Source: Alkalihalobacillus sp. BA299
GTDB taxonomy: Bacteria; Bacillota; Bacilli; Bacillales; Bacillaceae_F
Length of the DNA stretch: 64,000 nt
Assembly (NCBI RefSeq): GCF_017745675.1
Contig: NZ_JAFLJM010000008.1
Span: 159,036 to 223,035 of the forward strand
Reading direction: 5' to 3'
Positions within the stretch are counted from its first letter, which is position 1. Every line of letters begins with the position of its first letter. The notes under the pieces are model-generated. The model was given only the letters and a program-made list of their open reading frames with translations. It made no database searches and had not been told where the DNA came from. Both the position numbers and the translations under genes were made by a program. Below, piece by piece: positions 8,505 to 18,701 of the stretch.

Positions 8505-9731
8505 CTATTCTACATAGTTTAATGTTAAAACCGCCAATACTTTTGTTGTATGAATCAGATCTTCAATTTCCATAAACTCATCATAACCGTGTAAGTTATT
8601 ATGGTTCGTACCTGGCCCAAAGTTAATTCCAGGAATCCCATTGTTAATAAACCAACGTGTATCGGATTGTCCTAACATCCCTACGACTGGTAAAGTTTCT
8701 CCTTTTACTTCACGGCTTGCCTTTTGAATTTCTTCAATTAGTGGAGAGTCCTCCCCTGTAACAGTTGGCTCTGTTTGAAAGTCTAGTATTCTTTCTATTT
8801 CAATATCCATATCTTCGTCTTCTCGCTCTAATTGATCGATCATCGTCTGGACACGATTGTAAATATCACCTAACGAATGTTCTGGAATCACGCGAAAATC
8901 AACTTCTATTTCACACGAATCAGGAACAACATTAATTTTGGTTCCACCATTAATCACACCAATATTTACGGTTGTATACTTCATGCCTTTAATAGTTGAC
9001 GGTTGAGTCATAAGGCTTTCTTGTAGCTCAGTTAACCCTTGTATGACCTTCCCCATTTTTTCAACCGCATTTTTCCCTCGCCATTTAAATCCCGCATGTG
9101 CAGGAATGCCTTTCGAAATGATTTTTAATTGCAGTACACCTGCCATCGCTCGAACAATTTGGTTACTATAACCTTCTACAATGGCCATGTCTCCCTTAAC
9201 GAGCTGATTATTCGTAACATATCCGGCACCGAGTACTCCACCTGTTTCTTCATCACACGTAGCTGCTATTGTTATATCTCCGCTAAATGGTAGATTAGCT
9301 CTTTTTAGAGCAAGTGCAGCCATTATATATGCCGTTAATCTCCCTTTTGAATCAGTAGCCCCCCGACCATAAATACGGCCACCTGCAACCTTTCCAGAAA
9401 ACGGTGGATACGTCCATTTGTCTGGATTACCTGCAGGTACTGTATCAATATGACTATTAAAAATTAAATGTTTCCCACCACCTGAACCTCTAAGGGTAGC
9501 GATTACATTTTTGCGACGTGTAGTATGTCCAGCCTTTTTAGATAGTTCCTCAGGTACTTCAATTAACTCTACCTCAAACCCGAATTTTGACAACTCTGTG
9601 CAAAGAAATTCTGTTATTTCATCATAATTACCCGGTGGATTTTCACTCGGGATTTGAATTAACTTTTGTAAAAAGGATACAACTTCTTCACGCAACTCTT
9701 CAATAGTACTACTAACGATTTCTGTTTTCAT
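8505..9731 (-). CDS. M20 family peptidase / deacylase (ArgE/DapE type)
   Basis: A 408-residue zinc amidohydrolase of the M20 family; relatives remove acyl groups from N-acyl amino acids or cleave small peptides. Metal and catalytic motifs are visible: HLIFNSHIDTVPAG near 90, YGRGATDSKGRL near 120, and ATCDEETGG near 157, with DTRWFINNGIPGINFGPG near 350. The start at ATG 9731 is chosen because GGGAGGA lies seven bases upstream. It is the last gene of the island block, nine bases inside the left 98-bp repeat. The true substrate is unknown; neighbours suggest N-acyl or peptide-bound amino acids. Confidence 0.85.
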   Translation of the reverse strand: MKTEIVSSTIEELREEVVSFLQKLIQIPSENPPGNYDEITEFLCTELSKFGFEVELIEVPEELSKKAGHTTRRKNVIATLRGSGGGKHLIFNSHIDTVPAGNPDKWTYPPFSGKVAGGRIYGRGATDSKGRLTAYIMAALALKRANLPFSGDITIAATCDEETGGVLGAGYVTNNQLVKGDMAIVEGYSNQIVRAMAGVLQLKIISKGIPAHAGFKWRGKNAVEKMGKVIQGLTELQESLMTQPSTIKGMKYTTVNIGVINGGTKINVVPDSCEIEVDFRVIPEHSLGDIYNRVQTMIDQLEREDEDMDIEIERILDFQTEPTVTGEDSPLIEEIQKASREVKGETLPVVGMLGQSDTRWFINNGIPGINFGPGTNHNNLHGYDEFMEIEDLIHTTKVLAVLTLNYVE

Positions 9732-9917
9732 ACGAGTTCCTCCCAAATTTGTATAAGTGAATTATCATTTACTAAATCAAAAATAAAAACTCTATTCCCA
9801 AACGATATATCTAAGTAGAAAACGTGTTTGAACTTCAAGTTCATGCTCTAAGATTCCAAAACAGAACAATATGCCAATAACTAAAGCTAGCATGGATGAA
9901 CCAATAATCTTTCATCA

Positions 9918-11003
9918 TTAAGTCTCAAATGTAATGCTAGGCGGAGCCACTATTCCAAAACCGGATCCTTCATTAATTGATATAGAAACCTTATTCGGAA
10001 TTGTTCCAAACGGATCATCTGTCAGATAAAACGGGCCTACCAATTCATGTGCATACCGTTCTGTTAGTAAGGTTGCAAAATGAAGGTTAGCATATGTACC
10101 TAGCCAGGAATCCCAAGGACTAATGACCACACAATCAATCCCTGCAGCATCGGCCATACTCACAATTTTTAGTGCAGGTGTAATCCCACCCGTTTTAATC
10201 AATTTAATGGCAAAAAGATCGACTGCCTCTTCCTTAATCAACGTCAAAGCTTGGTGTGGGCTATATAAGCTTTCATCTGCCATAACTGGAATCGGGGACC
10301 CTTGTCTAACTTGTTTTAAACCTGCTATATCCCATTCTCGTACAGGTGGTTCTATATAATCAATAGAGTATGGAGCAATTTTGTTTATAACATGTAAAGC
10401 AGTTTTCACATCAAAACCTTGATTAGCATCGACTCTTATTCTTACGTCCGGACCTAAAGCATCTCGAATAGCTTTAACTGAAGAAATATCCTTTTCGGGT
10501 GTCGTTCCTACTTTTATCTTAAATGTGGAAAACCCCATGTTTCGTTTTTCTTCAGCCTTAATGATCATTTGGTCAATAGGTTCATCACCTAATACATAGG
10601 CTAACTCTAGATTTTTCTTTTTCGTACCCCCTAGTAATTTGTAAACAGGTATATTTAAGGATTTTCCTTTTAGGTCCCACAATGCTAAATCAATTGCCGA
10701 TTTGGCCGCACTTGCTTTCCCAAGCACCCTATTCATAACCTTATGGATTTCATCAAGCTCAAATATCTCTTGCCCAATAATAGCTGGCCCAAGTTCTTTA
10801 TCCACCGCTACTTTCATAATCTCAACTGTTTCACCTGTAAACATAGGTAAAGGGGAGGCTTCACCAAATCCAGCCACTCCCTTATCTGTTGTAATTTTCA
10901 CGATGAGATGTGGATGAGAAGACGGTATTTTCCCATAGGTTGTATGAAATGATTCCATAAAACGTGTTTCAATGATTTGTGTCTCCACTTTATTAATCTT
11001 CAT
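9918..11003 (-). CDS. enolase-superfamily enzyme (muconate-cycloisomerase subgroup)
   Basis: A 361-residue member of the mandelate racemase/muconate lactonizing family. The general base pair KxK is seen in FKIKVG near 163, the metal ligands in VDANQG near 193, DYIEPP near 218 and ADES near 243, and the second lysine in FAIKLIKTGG near 265. This set fits the subgroup that holds dipeptide epimerases, N-succinylamino acid racemases and muconate cycloisomerases. Two M20 deacylases and a peptidase in the same block favour epimerisation of a dipeptide or an N-acyl amino acid, but this is inferred from context alone. Confidence 0.85.
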   Translation of the reverse strand: MKINKVETQIIETRFMESFHTTYGKIPSSHPHLIVKITTDKGVAGFGEASPLPMFTGETVEIMKVAVDKELGPAIIGQEIFELDEIHKVMNRVLGKASAAKSAIDLALWDLKGKSLNIPVYKLLGGTKKKNLELAYVLGDEPIDQMIIKAEEKRNMGFSTFKIKVGTTPEKDISSVKAIRDALGPDVRIRVDANQGFDVKTALHVINKIAPYSIDYIEPPVREWDIAGLKQVRQGSPIPVMADESLYSPHQALTLIKEEAVDLFAIKLIKTGGITPALKIVSMADAAGIDCVVISPWDSWLGTYANLHFATLLTERYAHELVGPFYLTDDPFGTIPNKVSISINEGSGFGIVAPPSITFET

Positions 11004-11162
11004 TTTAATACTCCCTCCTCTTAGTGCCCGCTTTGAGGCTTGTATCTTTTAAATTAAAACCTATCGCCGATACTTTTATTATTTAAATAAAAGGGAGTAT
11101 AGAACCCAACCGTTCACTCCTAACCAAGCTAGAATATTATAAAAACAATTAAGCCAGTAGAG

Positions 11163-12227
11163 TTACTGACCTGATTTTAAATTCATAGATAATTGAGATT
11201 TGTTTGTGTGAATCCTGTGAAGAACTTCTAAATTTTCAATAGACATCTCACGTTTTCCATCTTCAATTTCTACAATCATTTTTAGTGTTGCCTTGGTTAA
11301 TTCCATATTAAGACCTGCTAGCTCCCCTTCTTCAATTACTGGTGTTAAATGATCTGGAACCTCTGTTTTTCTTTTTCTTACTGCAAGATCACGCCAAATC
11401 CCTGTCTTTGTTTTGGTATACGTTCGTAAGCGTGAAACAAGTTTATTAAATTGATCATCTATATAATTATGGTTTCTATTTTCGATTGGAAAAACAAGTT
11501 CAGGACACCAGTCGTCAAAACCCTCAGGGCTTATTCCCTTAGATTCTGCAACTGCTAGAACTTCTGCAGCAAGATCACAGAATAATAGACGATGTCTAGG
11601 TAAATCTAGTAAATCTGCAATGGTTTCATTGGTTAAAGCTGTAGCCGTTAAAATAGTTCCGTACGCTATTTTTCCCCACAAATATCCGTTAATGTTATCT
11701 GTAGACTTGGCATTTCCCCATAGTGATAAAATTTCTACTAAATTTTCTACTCGTTTTGAGATCGATCTATCTATCTCACCGATATATACACTTCCAATCC
11801 CGCCATAATTAATTTCACCTGGTTTCATATAATCTGCAAATAAGTTCACAAAGCACCCTACAGTCCGCTCTTTACCAATTAGGCTTGCGATGACTGACTC
11901 ACACAGTCCATTTTGAAATGATACAACCATAGATTGAGGGCTTAATAGATGCATAAAGCTTTGAACGGCTGCCTTCGTATACTGAGCCTTTACACAAAGA
12001 AAAACGACATCTAGTGGCTCCCCTTTTTCTATTAATTCATCTACTGTATAAGCATCAACTGCAACCGTAAAGGGATCTTCCTGCATGTTTATTTTTAGAC
12101 CATTGCTCCTCATTTCCTTGACATGATCTTCTGCAATATCAACAAAGGTAACTTGTTGTCCACCTTTAACTAAATAAGCACCAATTACTCCTCCAATAGC
12201 ACCTGCTCCAAAAATCGTGATGTTCAT
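11163..12227 (-). CDS. ketopantoate reductase family protein (ApbA/PanE)
   Basis: A 354-residue NAD(P)H-dependent oxidoreductase of the ketopantoate reductase family. It opens with ITIFGAGAIGGVIGAYLVKG, the nucleotide-binding loop; VVSFQNGLCE near 105 and KIAYGTILTATALTNE near 185 fit the substrate lysine and helical domain. It is longer than PanE (about 300) through its C-terminal part. Since it lies in a catabolic block and not with panB or panC, a role in reducing or oxidising some 2-oxo or hydroxy acid is more likely than pantothenate synthesis. It is separated from the next gene by 159 bases. Confidence 0.8.
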   Translation of the reverse strand: MNITIFGAGAIGGVIGAYLVKGGQQVTFVDIAEDHVKEMRSNGLKINMQEDPFTVAVDAYTVDELIEKGEPLDVVFLCVKAQYTKAAVQSFMHLLSPQSMVVSFQNGLCESVIASLIGKERTVGCFVNLFADYMKPGEINYGGIGSVYIGEIDRSISKRVENLVEILSLWGNAKSTDNINGYLWGKIAYGTILTATALTNETIADLLDLPRHRLLFCDLAAEVLAVAESKGISPEGFDDWCPELVFPIENRNHNYIDDQFNKLVSRLRTYTKTKTGIWRDLAVRKRKTEVPDHLTPVIEEGELAGLNMELTKATLKMIVEIEDGKREMSIENLEVLHRIHTNKSQLSMNLKSGQ

Positions 12228-12252
12228 CCTAATATCCTCCCCAATTTATCCG

Positions 12253-13263
12253 TTAATAGCCCATCTCATAAACGCCAGACATTTTTAAATCAACACCCAG
12301 TTCGACAGCAGCTTCTTTGGCCCAATAAGGACTCCTTAACATACCTTTACCGATGCAGACCAAATCCGCGCGTTCTTCTTGAATTACAGCTTCTGCAACA
12401 TGTGGATTTTCTAACTTCCCAACAGAAATTACAGGTACTCCTAATTCTTTTTTATATAACTCTGCATACTTAACCTGATATCCAGGATATACGTGCGGCC
12501 TTGTCGGGCAATCCCCACCCGTACTAATATCAAACATGTCAACTCCTGCTTTCACAAATTGTTCAGATAGAGCTAACATTTCTTCGGGTTGATAACCACC
12601 TTCACTATATTCAACAGCTGACACTCTTAGAATTAAGGGCATATCCTTTGGCATTTCCCGTTTAACAGCACGAATTATTTCAAGCGGAAATTTTCCATAA
12701 TCCCCATATTCGTCGTCTCTTTTATTACTAGCTGGTGACATAAATTGGTGTAATAAATACCCATGCGCGCCATGCAATTCAATGGTATCAAATCCTGCTA
12801 GGACAGCTCTCCTTGTACCCTGAGCAAATTTTTCAATAATGTCTTCAATTTCACCTTTTTCTAAGGCACGTGGGACAGGATTTTTTTCTGAAAAAGGAAT
12901 GGCGGATGGAGCGACGATATCCCCACCTTCAATAACCGATTTCCTCCCAGCATGTGCAATTTGCATTCCAATCTTCGCCTCATATTTATGCACGTCATCC
13001 ACAATTTTCTTAAAGGCCTCTGCTTGCTCATCATTATAGATGCCTAAGCAGTTTTCAGTAATCCTGCCACGAGATTCCACGTCCGTCATTTCAGTTAAAA
13101 TTAAGCCCGTTCCCCCTATTGCCCGTGAGACAAGGTGAACAAAGTGCCAATTTTCAGGGACACCTTCACGTTCAAAAGCTTGATATTGACACATGGGAGA
13201 AAGGACGATTCGGTTTTTCAAGGATAAATTTTTTTCGTTAAAAGAATCAAAAAGACCTGGCAT
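12253..13263 (-). CDS. namA: NADPH dehydrogenase / old yellow enzyme (YqjM/NamA type)
   Basis: A 336-residue FMN-dependent ene-reductase that reduces activated C=C bonds. The YqjM pattern is clear: LKNRIVLSPMCQYQA near 16 with the regulatory cysteine, GGTGLILTEMTDVE near 50, GFDTIELHGAHGYLLHQFMS near 157 with the substrate-binding His pair, and LVCIGKGMLRSPYWA near the end. It starts 15 bases after the upstream peptidase gene and ends 25 bases before the next, so it is in one operon with them. The symbol reflects the family, not a proven orthologue. Confidence 0.88.
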   Translation of the reverse strand: MPGLFDSFNEKNLSLKNRIVLSPMCQYQAFEREGVPENWHFVHLVSRAIGGTGLILTEMTDVESRGRITENCLGIYNDEQAEAFKKIVDDVHKYEAKIGMQIAHAGRKSVIEGGDIVAPSAIPFSEKNPVPRALEKGEIEDIIEKFAQGTRRAVLAGFDTIELHGAHGYLLHQFMSPASNKRDDEYGDYGKFPLEIIRAVKREMPKDMPLILRVSAVEYSEGGYQPEEMLALSEQFVKAGVDMFDISTGGDCPTRPHVYPGYQVKYAELYKKELGVPVISVGKLENPHVAEAVIQEERADLVCIGKGMLRSPYWAKEAAVELGVDLKMSGVYEMGY

Positions 13264-13278
13264 GCTATTAAATCCCCC

Positions 13279-15036
13279 TTAACATGTTTTCTTCTTTAGA
13301 TGATTTTTAGCTTGCTGTACAAGCTCAAATGCATTTTTTATTGTATAATTCACTTGATTAACATTTCTTTTTAATTCTGTTTTTAATTGATAGTATTCGT
13401 CACTACCTTTCTCAGCTGCAGCAAGTTGACCTACTTTTCCTAACAATGGTAGAGGTGCTTGTTTCATAGCTAAATCATGCTGAAATGGATTTCCATTTAC
13501 ATAATTTAAAGGAACAAGTAATTTAGAAAGACGTTTAATCATTTGATTTACCTTAGAAATATCTTGTTCAGTCATTTCATTTTGAATAAACTGATTGAAC
13601 GCTTCTACCTCTTCTTCAAGTTGAGTAATCCGGTCAATAGATCGTGTAAAACTTAGTTCCTGACCAGCAAGTTGCTGATAATGAAGGAGAATATCCTTTA
13701 GTTCCTGTACTGCAGCTAATTGATTAATAGGATACAGCTGTTCAGAACAAGCTTGATAAACGATAGATACATAAATCTTACAATCTCTTTCTAAATTCTC
13801 CGGATCAATTTTATCCACCGTATCTTCTGTTGTATGCCACCACCAGCCAAAGCCACCACCTTTTCCTGCACCAAACAATTGCGAGAATGCTTCAGAGGCA
13901 GGGTCGTCAGATTGTGGTTGTTCGGATAATCCCATAAATAAGGATGGCACACCTGGCCCCCAGAAAGATTGATCTCCTGCACGGCCAAAGCGAGATCCTT
14001 CATAATCCACATTCGTTATCACTTTAATGGATTTAGCAGCAAGGTCTTTCGTCTCTGCCATACAATTACCCTCAGATAAAATAGTGGCACCTTTCCCACC
14101 AACAGAGTCAATGTTGATATGCATTACGCAATGGTCATGTAACTCCTCCCAATGCTCATCACAATACCAGGCAGATCCTGCATAACGGCCATGAGAGTGA
14201 CCTGACCAAAAAGCTAAACGCAGCGTACGCTTTAACTTATCGCGATGTTGCCCTAAAATGCGAGCCACTTCGATCATCGCAGCATCTGCACTTCCGTTAT
14301 CCATGGCTCCATAATGCCAAGAATCGATATGTCCACTAAATAGCACAAAATCATCAGATTGTTCCTGCCCTTTAATTTCTGCGGTTAAAAGCGGAATCTT
14401 CCTCCAACCCGTATCGACTTCTGTTTTTAATGAAACGGTTGTATTTTCATGCTCTGCGATCAATTGTTTAATTTTATTTCCATTACCATAGTTAACAGAT
14501 GCAACAGGAATTTTCGGTAGTAAGTTGACGTTTTCTGTAGTTGGATTCCCCCAAACAGGTGAAACAATCATTTCATGCGTATGCTTCGCATTGATAAATA
14601 CCGTCGCAAGGGCACCAGCCTGTTGCGCTTTTGCAACTGCACCTGGGATGGCTAATCCGTCTAGCAATGCCACTTTACCTCTGACATCAATCGTTTGATA
14701 ATCTGGGCTGATTGCCTTTCCAACATAGACGAGCTCACCGTCAATTCCATCAACGGGTGTAGGAGTTGAGAGAGTGTGTGTGATACAAGCAAAAGACTGA
14801 TTGTTCACCGACAACTCAGCGTTGCCGGGTAAACTTATATATGCATCGCTAAAGATTAAAGAAGTTTCCACACCAAACTCCTCTAACTTACTTTGGACAT
14901 ATTTAAAGGATCGCAATTCCTCTTCTGTTCCAGATAGGCGCACTTCTTTCGCTATATTTTTTGTGTACTCCATAAGATTATCTTTATTAACCTCATTGAT
15001 TAACATTTGTTGAACAGAATCTAGCGTTTGAGCCAT
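13279..15036 (-). CDS. M28 family metallopeptidase with PA domain
   Basis: A 585-residue zinc aminopeptidase of the M28 family. An inserted protease-associated domain spans roughly residues 90-190 (TPTPVDGIDGELVYVGKAIS and the following strands). Metal ligands are seen in LFSGHIDSWHYGAMDNGSAD near 232-251, then a DSVGGKG segment near 312 and GFGWWWHTTEDTVD near 398. No signal peptide is present, so it appears to work in the cytosol on imported peptides. It overlaps the upstream M20 gene by 44 bases; the start is kept because AAAGGAGG lies eight bases before it. Confidence 0.85.
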   Translation of the reverse strand: MAQTLDSVQQMLINEVNKDNLMEYTKNIAKEVRLSGTEEELRSFKYVQSKLEEFGVETSLIFSDAYISLPGNAELSVNNQSFACITHTLSTPTPVDGIDGELVYVGKAISPDYQTIDVRGKVALLDGLAIPGAVAKAQQAGALATVFINAKHTHEMIVSPVWGNPTTENVNLLPKIPVASVNYGNGNKIKQLIAEHENTTVSLKTEVDTGWRKIPLLTAEIKGQEQSDDFVLFSGHIDSWHYGAMDNGSADAAMIEVARILGQHRDKLKRTLRLAFWSGHSHGRYAGSAWYCDEHWEELHDHCVMHINIDSVGGKGATILSEGNCMAETKDLAAKSIKVITNVDYEGSRFGRAGDQSFWGPGVPSLFMGLSEQPQSDDPASEAFSQLFGAGKGGGFGWWWHTTEDTVDKIDPENLERDCKIYVSIVYQACSEQLYPINQLAAVQELKDILLHYQQLAGQELSFTRSIDRITQLEEEVEAFNQFIQNEMTEQDISKVNQMIKRLSKLLVPLNYVNGNPFQHDLAMKQAPLPLLGKVGQLAAAEKGSDEYYQLKTELKRNVNQVNYTIKNAFELVQQAKNHLKKKTC

Positions 15037-16198
15037 TTTGTTTTTCCTCCTTTACATTGTTTTGTGAGAGATCCATTAACAACATTGCAACAAGCGCACT
15101 TCGTCGTGTCATTTCTGCTATTATTAGATGTTCGTGAGAGGCATGGGCACCATCTCCTACAGCACCAAGTCCATCTATTGTAGGTGCAAATGGGGCCGTA
15201 AAATTACCATCGCTGCCTCCACCCGTCTCCTTTTCTTGTAAATCGATGTCGAGATACTTCTTTGCCAATCCTTGTGCCCTCTTATACAGTTGAACTACTT
15301 CCTCTGTTCGTTCAAGTGGCGGGCGGTTTATACCACCAGAGATATGAACTTCTACACCATCCATAAAGGATTCAATACTGTTGATAAGGGGAACAATTCG
15401 AGCAAACTCTTTTTCTGTTTTTACTCGTAAGTCTATTTCCGCATTTGCTTTAGCAGCGACCACATTAGAAGTTGTGCCTCCTTCCATTTTGCCAACGTTT
15501 ACGGTCGTTCCTTTTTCAAAGTCTGTTAAACTATGTAAATACGAAACTTGTTTTGCCATCTCTTCAATGGCACTTCGTCCTTTTTCAGGATCAACTCCTG
15601 CATGAGCAGGCTTTCCTTTTATCTCAAGTTGAAACATACCTACACCTTTACGAGCTGTTTTTATTGCTCCTTCCGTTGTCATTCCAGGCTCAAGAACAAA
15701 AACATATTCGCTATAACCCGCTTCTTTTTCAATAAGCTCTCGTGATGTAGGACTACCAATCTCCTCATCTGAAGTAAACAAAAAGACAACTTTGTGTAAT
15801 AAAGGTCTAGCTAATTGATTTAGGGCATGAAGGGCAAATAAGCCTTGGACCAGCCCACCCTTCATATCAAAGACACCCGGCCCAAAAGCCTTTCCATCTT
15901 TAATAGTGAAAGGCATGGTTTCTATGGTCCCCTTTGGCCAAACCGTGTCGAAATGGGCTAACAATAGGATTTGTTTTTCCCCTTCTCCCCATTCTCCACG
16001 GATATGGTTTCCAAAAGGCTGATTAAGAATAATTGATGATTGACCACCTGTTAATTGTTCAAAAAGGCCTGCAACCTTTTGACTAATTTGATCAGTTAAA
16101 TCCTTATCTCGGGATGGAGACTCCATCTCAACCAACTCCCGAAGAACTTCTATCATTTCTTCTTCTTTTTCTTTTATAAACTGAACAACCTCATTCAT
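14993..16198 (-). CDS. M20 family peptidase (glutamate carboxypeptidase type)
   Basis: A 401-residue M20 metallopeptidase closest in pattern to carboxypeptidase G2-like enzymes, which release C-terminal glutamate or acyl amino acids. Motifs: LLLAHFDTVWPKGT near 79, FGPGVFDMKGGLVQGL near 111, FLFTSDEEIGSPTSR near 142, and GGGSDGNFTAP near 330. It overlaps the upstream SDR by 8 bases and the downstream M28 gene by 44 bases, so all three are translated from one transcript. It lacks an export signal. The exact substrate is unknown. Confidence 0.85.
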   Translation of the reverse strand: MNEVVQFIKEKEEEMIEVLRELVEMESPSRDKDLTDQISQKVAGLFEQLTGGQSSIILNQPFGNHIRGEWGEGEKQILLLAHFDTVWPKGTIETMPFTIKDGKAFGPGVFDMKGGLVQGLFALHALNQLARPLLHKVVFLFTSDEEIGSPTSRELIEKEAGYSEYVFVLEPGMTTEGAIKTARKGVGMFQLEIKGKPAHAGVDPEKGRSAIEEMAKQVSYLHSLTDFEKGTTVNVGKMEGGTTSNVVAAKANAEIDLRVKTEKEFARIVPLINSIESFMDGVEVHISGGINRPPLERTEEVVQLYKRAQGLAKKYLDIDLQEKETGGGSDGNFTAPFAPTIDGLGAVGDGAHASHEHLIIAEMTRRSALVAMLLMDLSQNNVKEEKQNGSNARFCSTNVNQ

Positions 16199-17006
16199 TT
16201 TCCATCACCTTTTTCGACTTAGATTGAAAAACTCTTCCTGCCGAATATCCACCATCAACAAGGAGCGTTTGCCCTGTTACAAAGCTTGATTGATTTGTAG
16301 CAAAATACATAACACCCTCTGCAATTTCTTCAAGTAATGCAGTACGGTTCATTGGGGAATACGATAGTTTTTCTTTATGTTCTGCTTTTGCCTCTTCTGT
16401 CGTTAATGTTTCAAGCAATGTTTCGGTTTCGACTAAACCAGGGCCTAAAGCATTTACACGAATGCCATAGGAAGCCCACTCTAAGGAAAGGACTTGCGTT
16501 AGTATTTTCACCGCTGCCTTAGAAGAACAGTAATGGGCAACACCTGGTCTAGCTACCTCACTAGCTGTAGAAGTGATATTTACAATTCTTCCACCTGTAT
16601 TTTGCTCGATCATTTGTTTGGCAGCTTCCTGACAAAAGAAAAATGTAGCTTTAAGGTTTAAGTCTAGGACACGGTCCCAATCTCCCTCTGTAATTTGAAT
16701 TGCTGGAATGGAAGGATAGATCCCTGCGCAATTAACAAGTACATTCAATTGGCCAAACTGATAAACAACCTTTTCTATAATTGTTGGAATTTCTTTTATA
16801 GAAGATAGATCAGCAGTATATAGAGTAACTTTATCTTGTCCGTATTTTTGCTTAAAGACTTCAGATGTCTCTGATAATCTATCTTTATTACTATCTACTA
16901 ATAGGACAGATGCGCCAGATTGTAAAAAGCGCTCAGCAATTCCTTTCCCAATTCCTGAAGCACTGCCCGTTACAATAGCTACTTCTCCTTTTAAACGACC
17001 ATCCAT
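16191..17006 (-). CDS. short-chain dehydrogenase/reductase
   Basis: A 271-residue classical SDR. It shows VAIVTGSASGIGKGIAERF (nucleotide loop), LVNCAGIYPS near 88, the catalytic Ser in VNITSTASEV near 145, YCSSKAAVKI near 159 with Tyr and Lys, and NALGPGLVETE near 190, ending FVTGQTLLVDGGYSAG. The start follows AAGGGGGG. It is the first gene of the long operon that runs to 8505. Its substrate, probably a hydroxy or keto acid derived from imported material, cannot be read from sequence. Confidence 0.88.
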   Translation of the reverse strand: MDGRLKGEVAIVTGSASGIGKGIAERFLQSGASVLLVDSNKDRLSETSEVFKQKYGQDKVTLYTADLSSIKEIPTIIEKVVYQFGQLNVLVNCAGIYPSIPAIQITEGDWDRVLDLNLKATFFFCQEAAKQMIEQNTGGRIVNITSTASEVARPGVAHYCSSKAAVKILTQVLSLEWASYGIRVNALGPGLVETETLLETLTTEEAKAEHKEKLSYSPMNRTALLEEIAEGVMYFATNQSSFVTGQTLLVDGGYSAGRVFQSKSKKVMENE

Positions 17007-17068
17007 GTGATTCCCCCCTTGAATAGTTTGAATACTAATCCTTTCGCTTTAAAACTTTTGGCGTACTT

Positions 17069-17086
17069 GATTTCTTGCTAGAAATC
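17069..17086. promoter_or_regulatory. operator-like palindrome upstream of the catabolic operon
   Basis: GATTTCT-TGCT-AGAAATC is a perfect 7-bp inverted repeat, 63 bases upstream of the SDR start codon. It could bind the Lrp-type regulator encoded in the block, but no direct support is visible. Confidence 0.3.
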
Positions 17087-17170
17087 CCTTACTAGTCACT
17101 TCAGACATACAGCAGCTTATGCATTGTTTCCATAAAAAGACAACTTTTTAAAAGCTCTTAAGCTAAGAGA

Positions 17171-17217
17171 AAAGACAAGGCCAACAAAATAAGGCTAACT
17201 CTGTTGGCACTGTCTTT
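17171..17217 (-). terminator. terminator of the symporter unit
   Basis: AAAGACA-GGCCAACA pairs with TGTTGGC-TGTCTTT with one small internal mismatch, ten bases past the symporter stop codon. It separates the symporter transcript from the downstream peptidase operon. Confidence 0.8.
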
Positions 17218-17226
17218 CATTTTTAA

Positions 17227-18672
17227 TTAAGAAGCAATTTCCTTTTTATCCTTATCCTTTCCAAAGAATGGATCAAGAGAGGATTGAGGTACTGGTTTCG
17301 TCAGCTTACTAACGACAACTAATAAAATAATTGAAACAAGTACGCCTGGGATAACTTCATTTAGCCCCCACGGCTTCCCTATCACATACCAAAGTGTAAC
17401 GGTAGCTATTCCACCTAACATGGAAGCTAAGGCACCACTCTTTGTTGCACGTTTCCAGTTTAGTCCGATTACCACTACAGCAAAGAAAAAGCTTGCTACT
17501 AAAGAGGCTTGGAGCATAACGATAAACTGTACCATATCGAATGGGTTTAGAGCGAAGTATAACGGAATTAAAGCTAATATAAATACCGCTATACGGTTGA
17601 CTAACATTTTTTGTTTATCTGTTGCATTAGGCTTTATAACACCGAATATATCATGCGATATACCTGAGCTTGAAACAATCATAACCCCCGATACCGTACT
17701 CATGATAGCTGATAAAATAGCGACCATAAGTAACGCCCCTACTAATGGTGGTAGAACATTAATCGCCATGATTGGAGAAGCACTGTCGCCGTTTCCTAAT
17801 ACTGGGAATAGGGAGCGCATTGCCATTCCACCAAGGGCTACAGAAATACCGACAATTGCTTGTAAGATAAACGAGAATCCAATTGCAAGACGCACTGTTT
17901 TCTTACTCTTCATCGTGTACATTCTCGCTAATTCATAAGGTGCAACTGCCATTGATAAACCAAAAGCAAGTCCGAAACCAAGAAGGTCCTTAAATCCAAA
18001 TGACCAGCCTGTGATTGTTGGATCAAGTTCTGTTAAGAAATTTCCAACGTAAGCAAAGCCCCCACCTTGTGAGAATAATAGTGGAATAGCTGCGAAGAAA
18101 CACCCTGCCATAATAATCGCCTGAACAAAGTCACTATATGTAGTCGCCTTCATTCCACCTTTCATTGTATAAATCGTTGTTATTCCAATTGTGATAAAAG
18201 CTCCCCATACAACCGGTATACCAAAAATGGTTTGTAATAGAACGCCGCCCGCTACATATTGTCCGACAAGATAAACAGTATAAGCGACTATAATTAAAAG
18301 CGCTGCAATTACTTTTGCTGCTTTACTGTTATAACGTTTTTCTACATAATCAGGAACCGTTACCCCTTTAAACTGTTGAAACTTTGGAGCAACAAAAATA
18401 GCTGATACTAACCAACCTGCCCATAACCCGGGCCAGAACCACATAAAGCTTGCCCCTGTCAAATAGTGGACACCAATTGTACCAACAAACGTTCCGGCAC
18501 TCATTTGGGTTGCTGCTAACGCTGCACCACCAACTAAGGCACCAATTGAACGACCCGCAACTAAATGCGATTCACTTGTCTTATTCCCTTTACCTGCCCA
18601 AAATCCAATCGATAAGATCACGATAAAATAACCGGCAACAACATAATAGAAAACTGGACTTATCTCAAACAT
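17227..18672 (-). CDS. sodium:solute symporter (SSS family)
   Basis: A 481-residue membrane transporter with about 13 hydrophobic segments that uses the sodium gradient to import a solute. Typical SSS features include YFIVILSIGFWAGKGNKTSE at the start, VGGAALAATQMSAGTFVGT near 47, and AILSAIMSTVSGVMIVSSS near 317-335 in the sodium-site helix. A GGAGG site precedes the ATG. Two small genes lie just upstream on the same transcript. Substrate is unknown; given two M20 deacylases and an epimerase nearby, a peptide or acylated amino acid is a reasonable guess. Confidence 0.88.
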   Translation of the reverse strand: MFEISPVFYYVVAGYFIVILSIGFWAGKGNKTSESHLVAGRSIGALVGGAALAATQMSAGTFVGTIGVHYLTGASFMWFWPGLWAGWLVSAIFVAPKFQQFKGVTVPDYVEKRYNSKAAKVIAALLIIVAYTVYLVGQYVAGGVLLQTIFGIPVVWGAFITIGITTIYTMKGGMKATTYSDFVQAIIMAGCFFAAIPLLFSQGGGFAYVGNFLTELDPTITGWSFGFKDLLGFGLAFGLSMAVAPYELARMYTMKSKKTVRLAIGFSFILQAIVGISVALGGMAMRSLFPVLGNGDSASPIMAINVLPPLVGALLMVAILSAIMSTVSGVMIVSSSGISHDIFGVIKPNATDKQKMLVNRIAVFILALIPLYFALNPFDMVQFIVMLQASLVASFFFAVVVIGLNWKRATKSGALASMLGGIATVTLWYVIGKPWGLNEVIPGVLVSIILLVVVSKLTKPVPQSSLDPFFGKDKDKKEIAS

Positions 18673-18701
18673 GATTTGCCTCCTTTGTCGTTTTTAAGCG
18701 A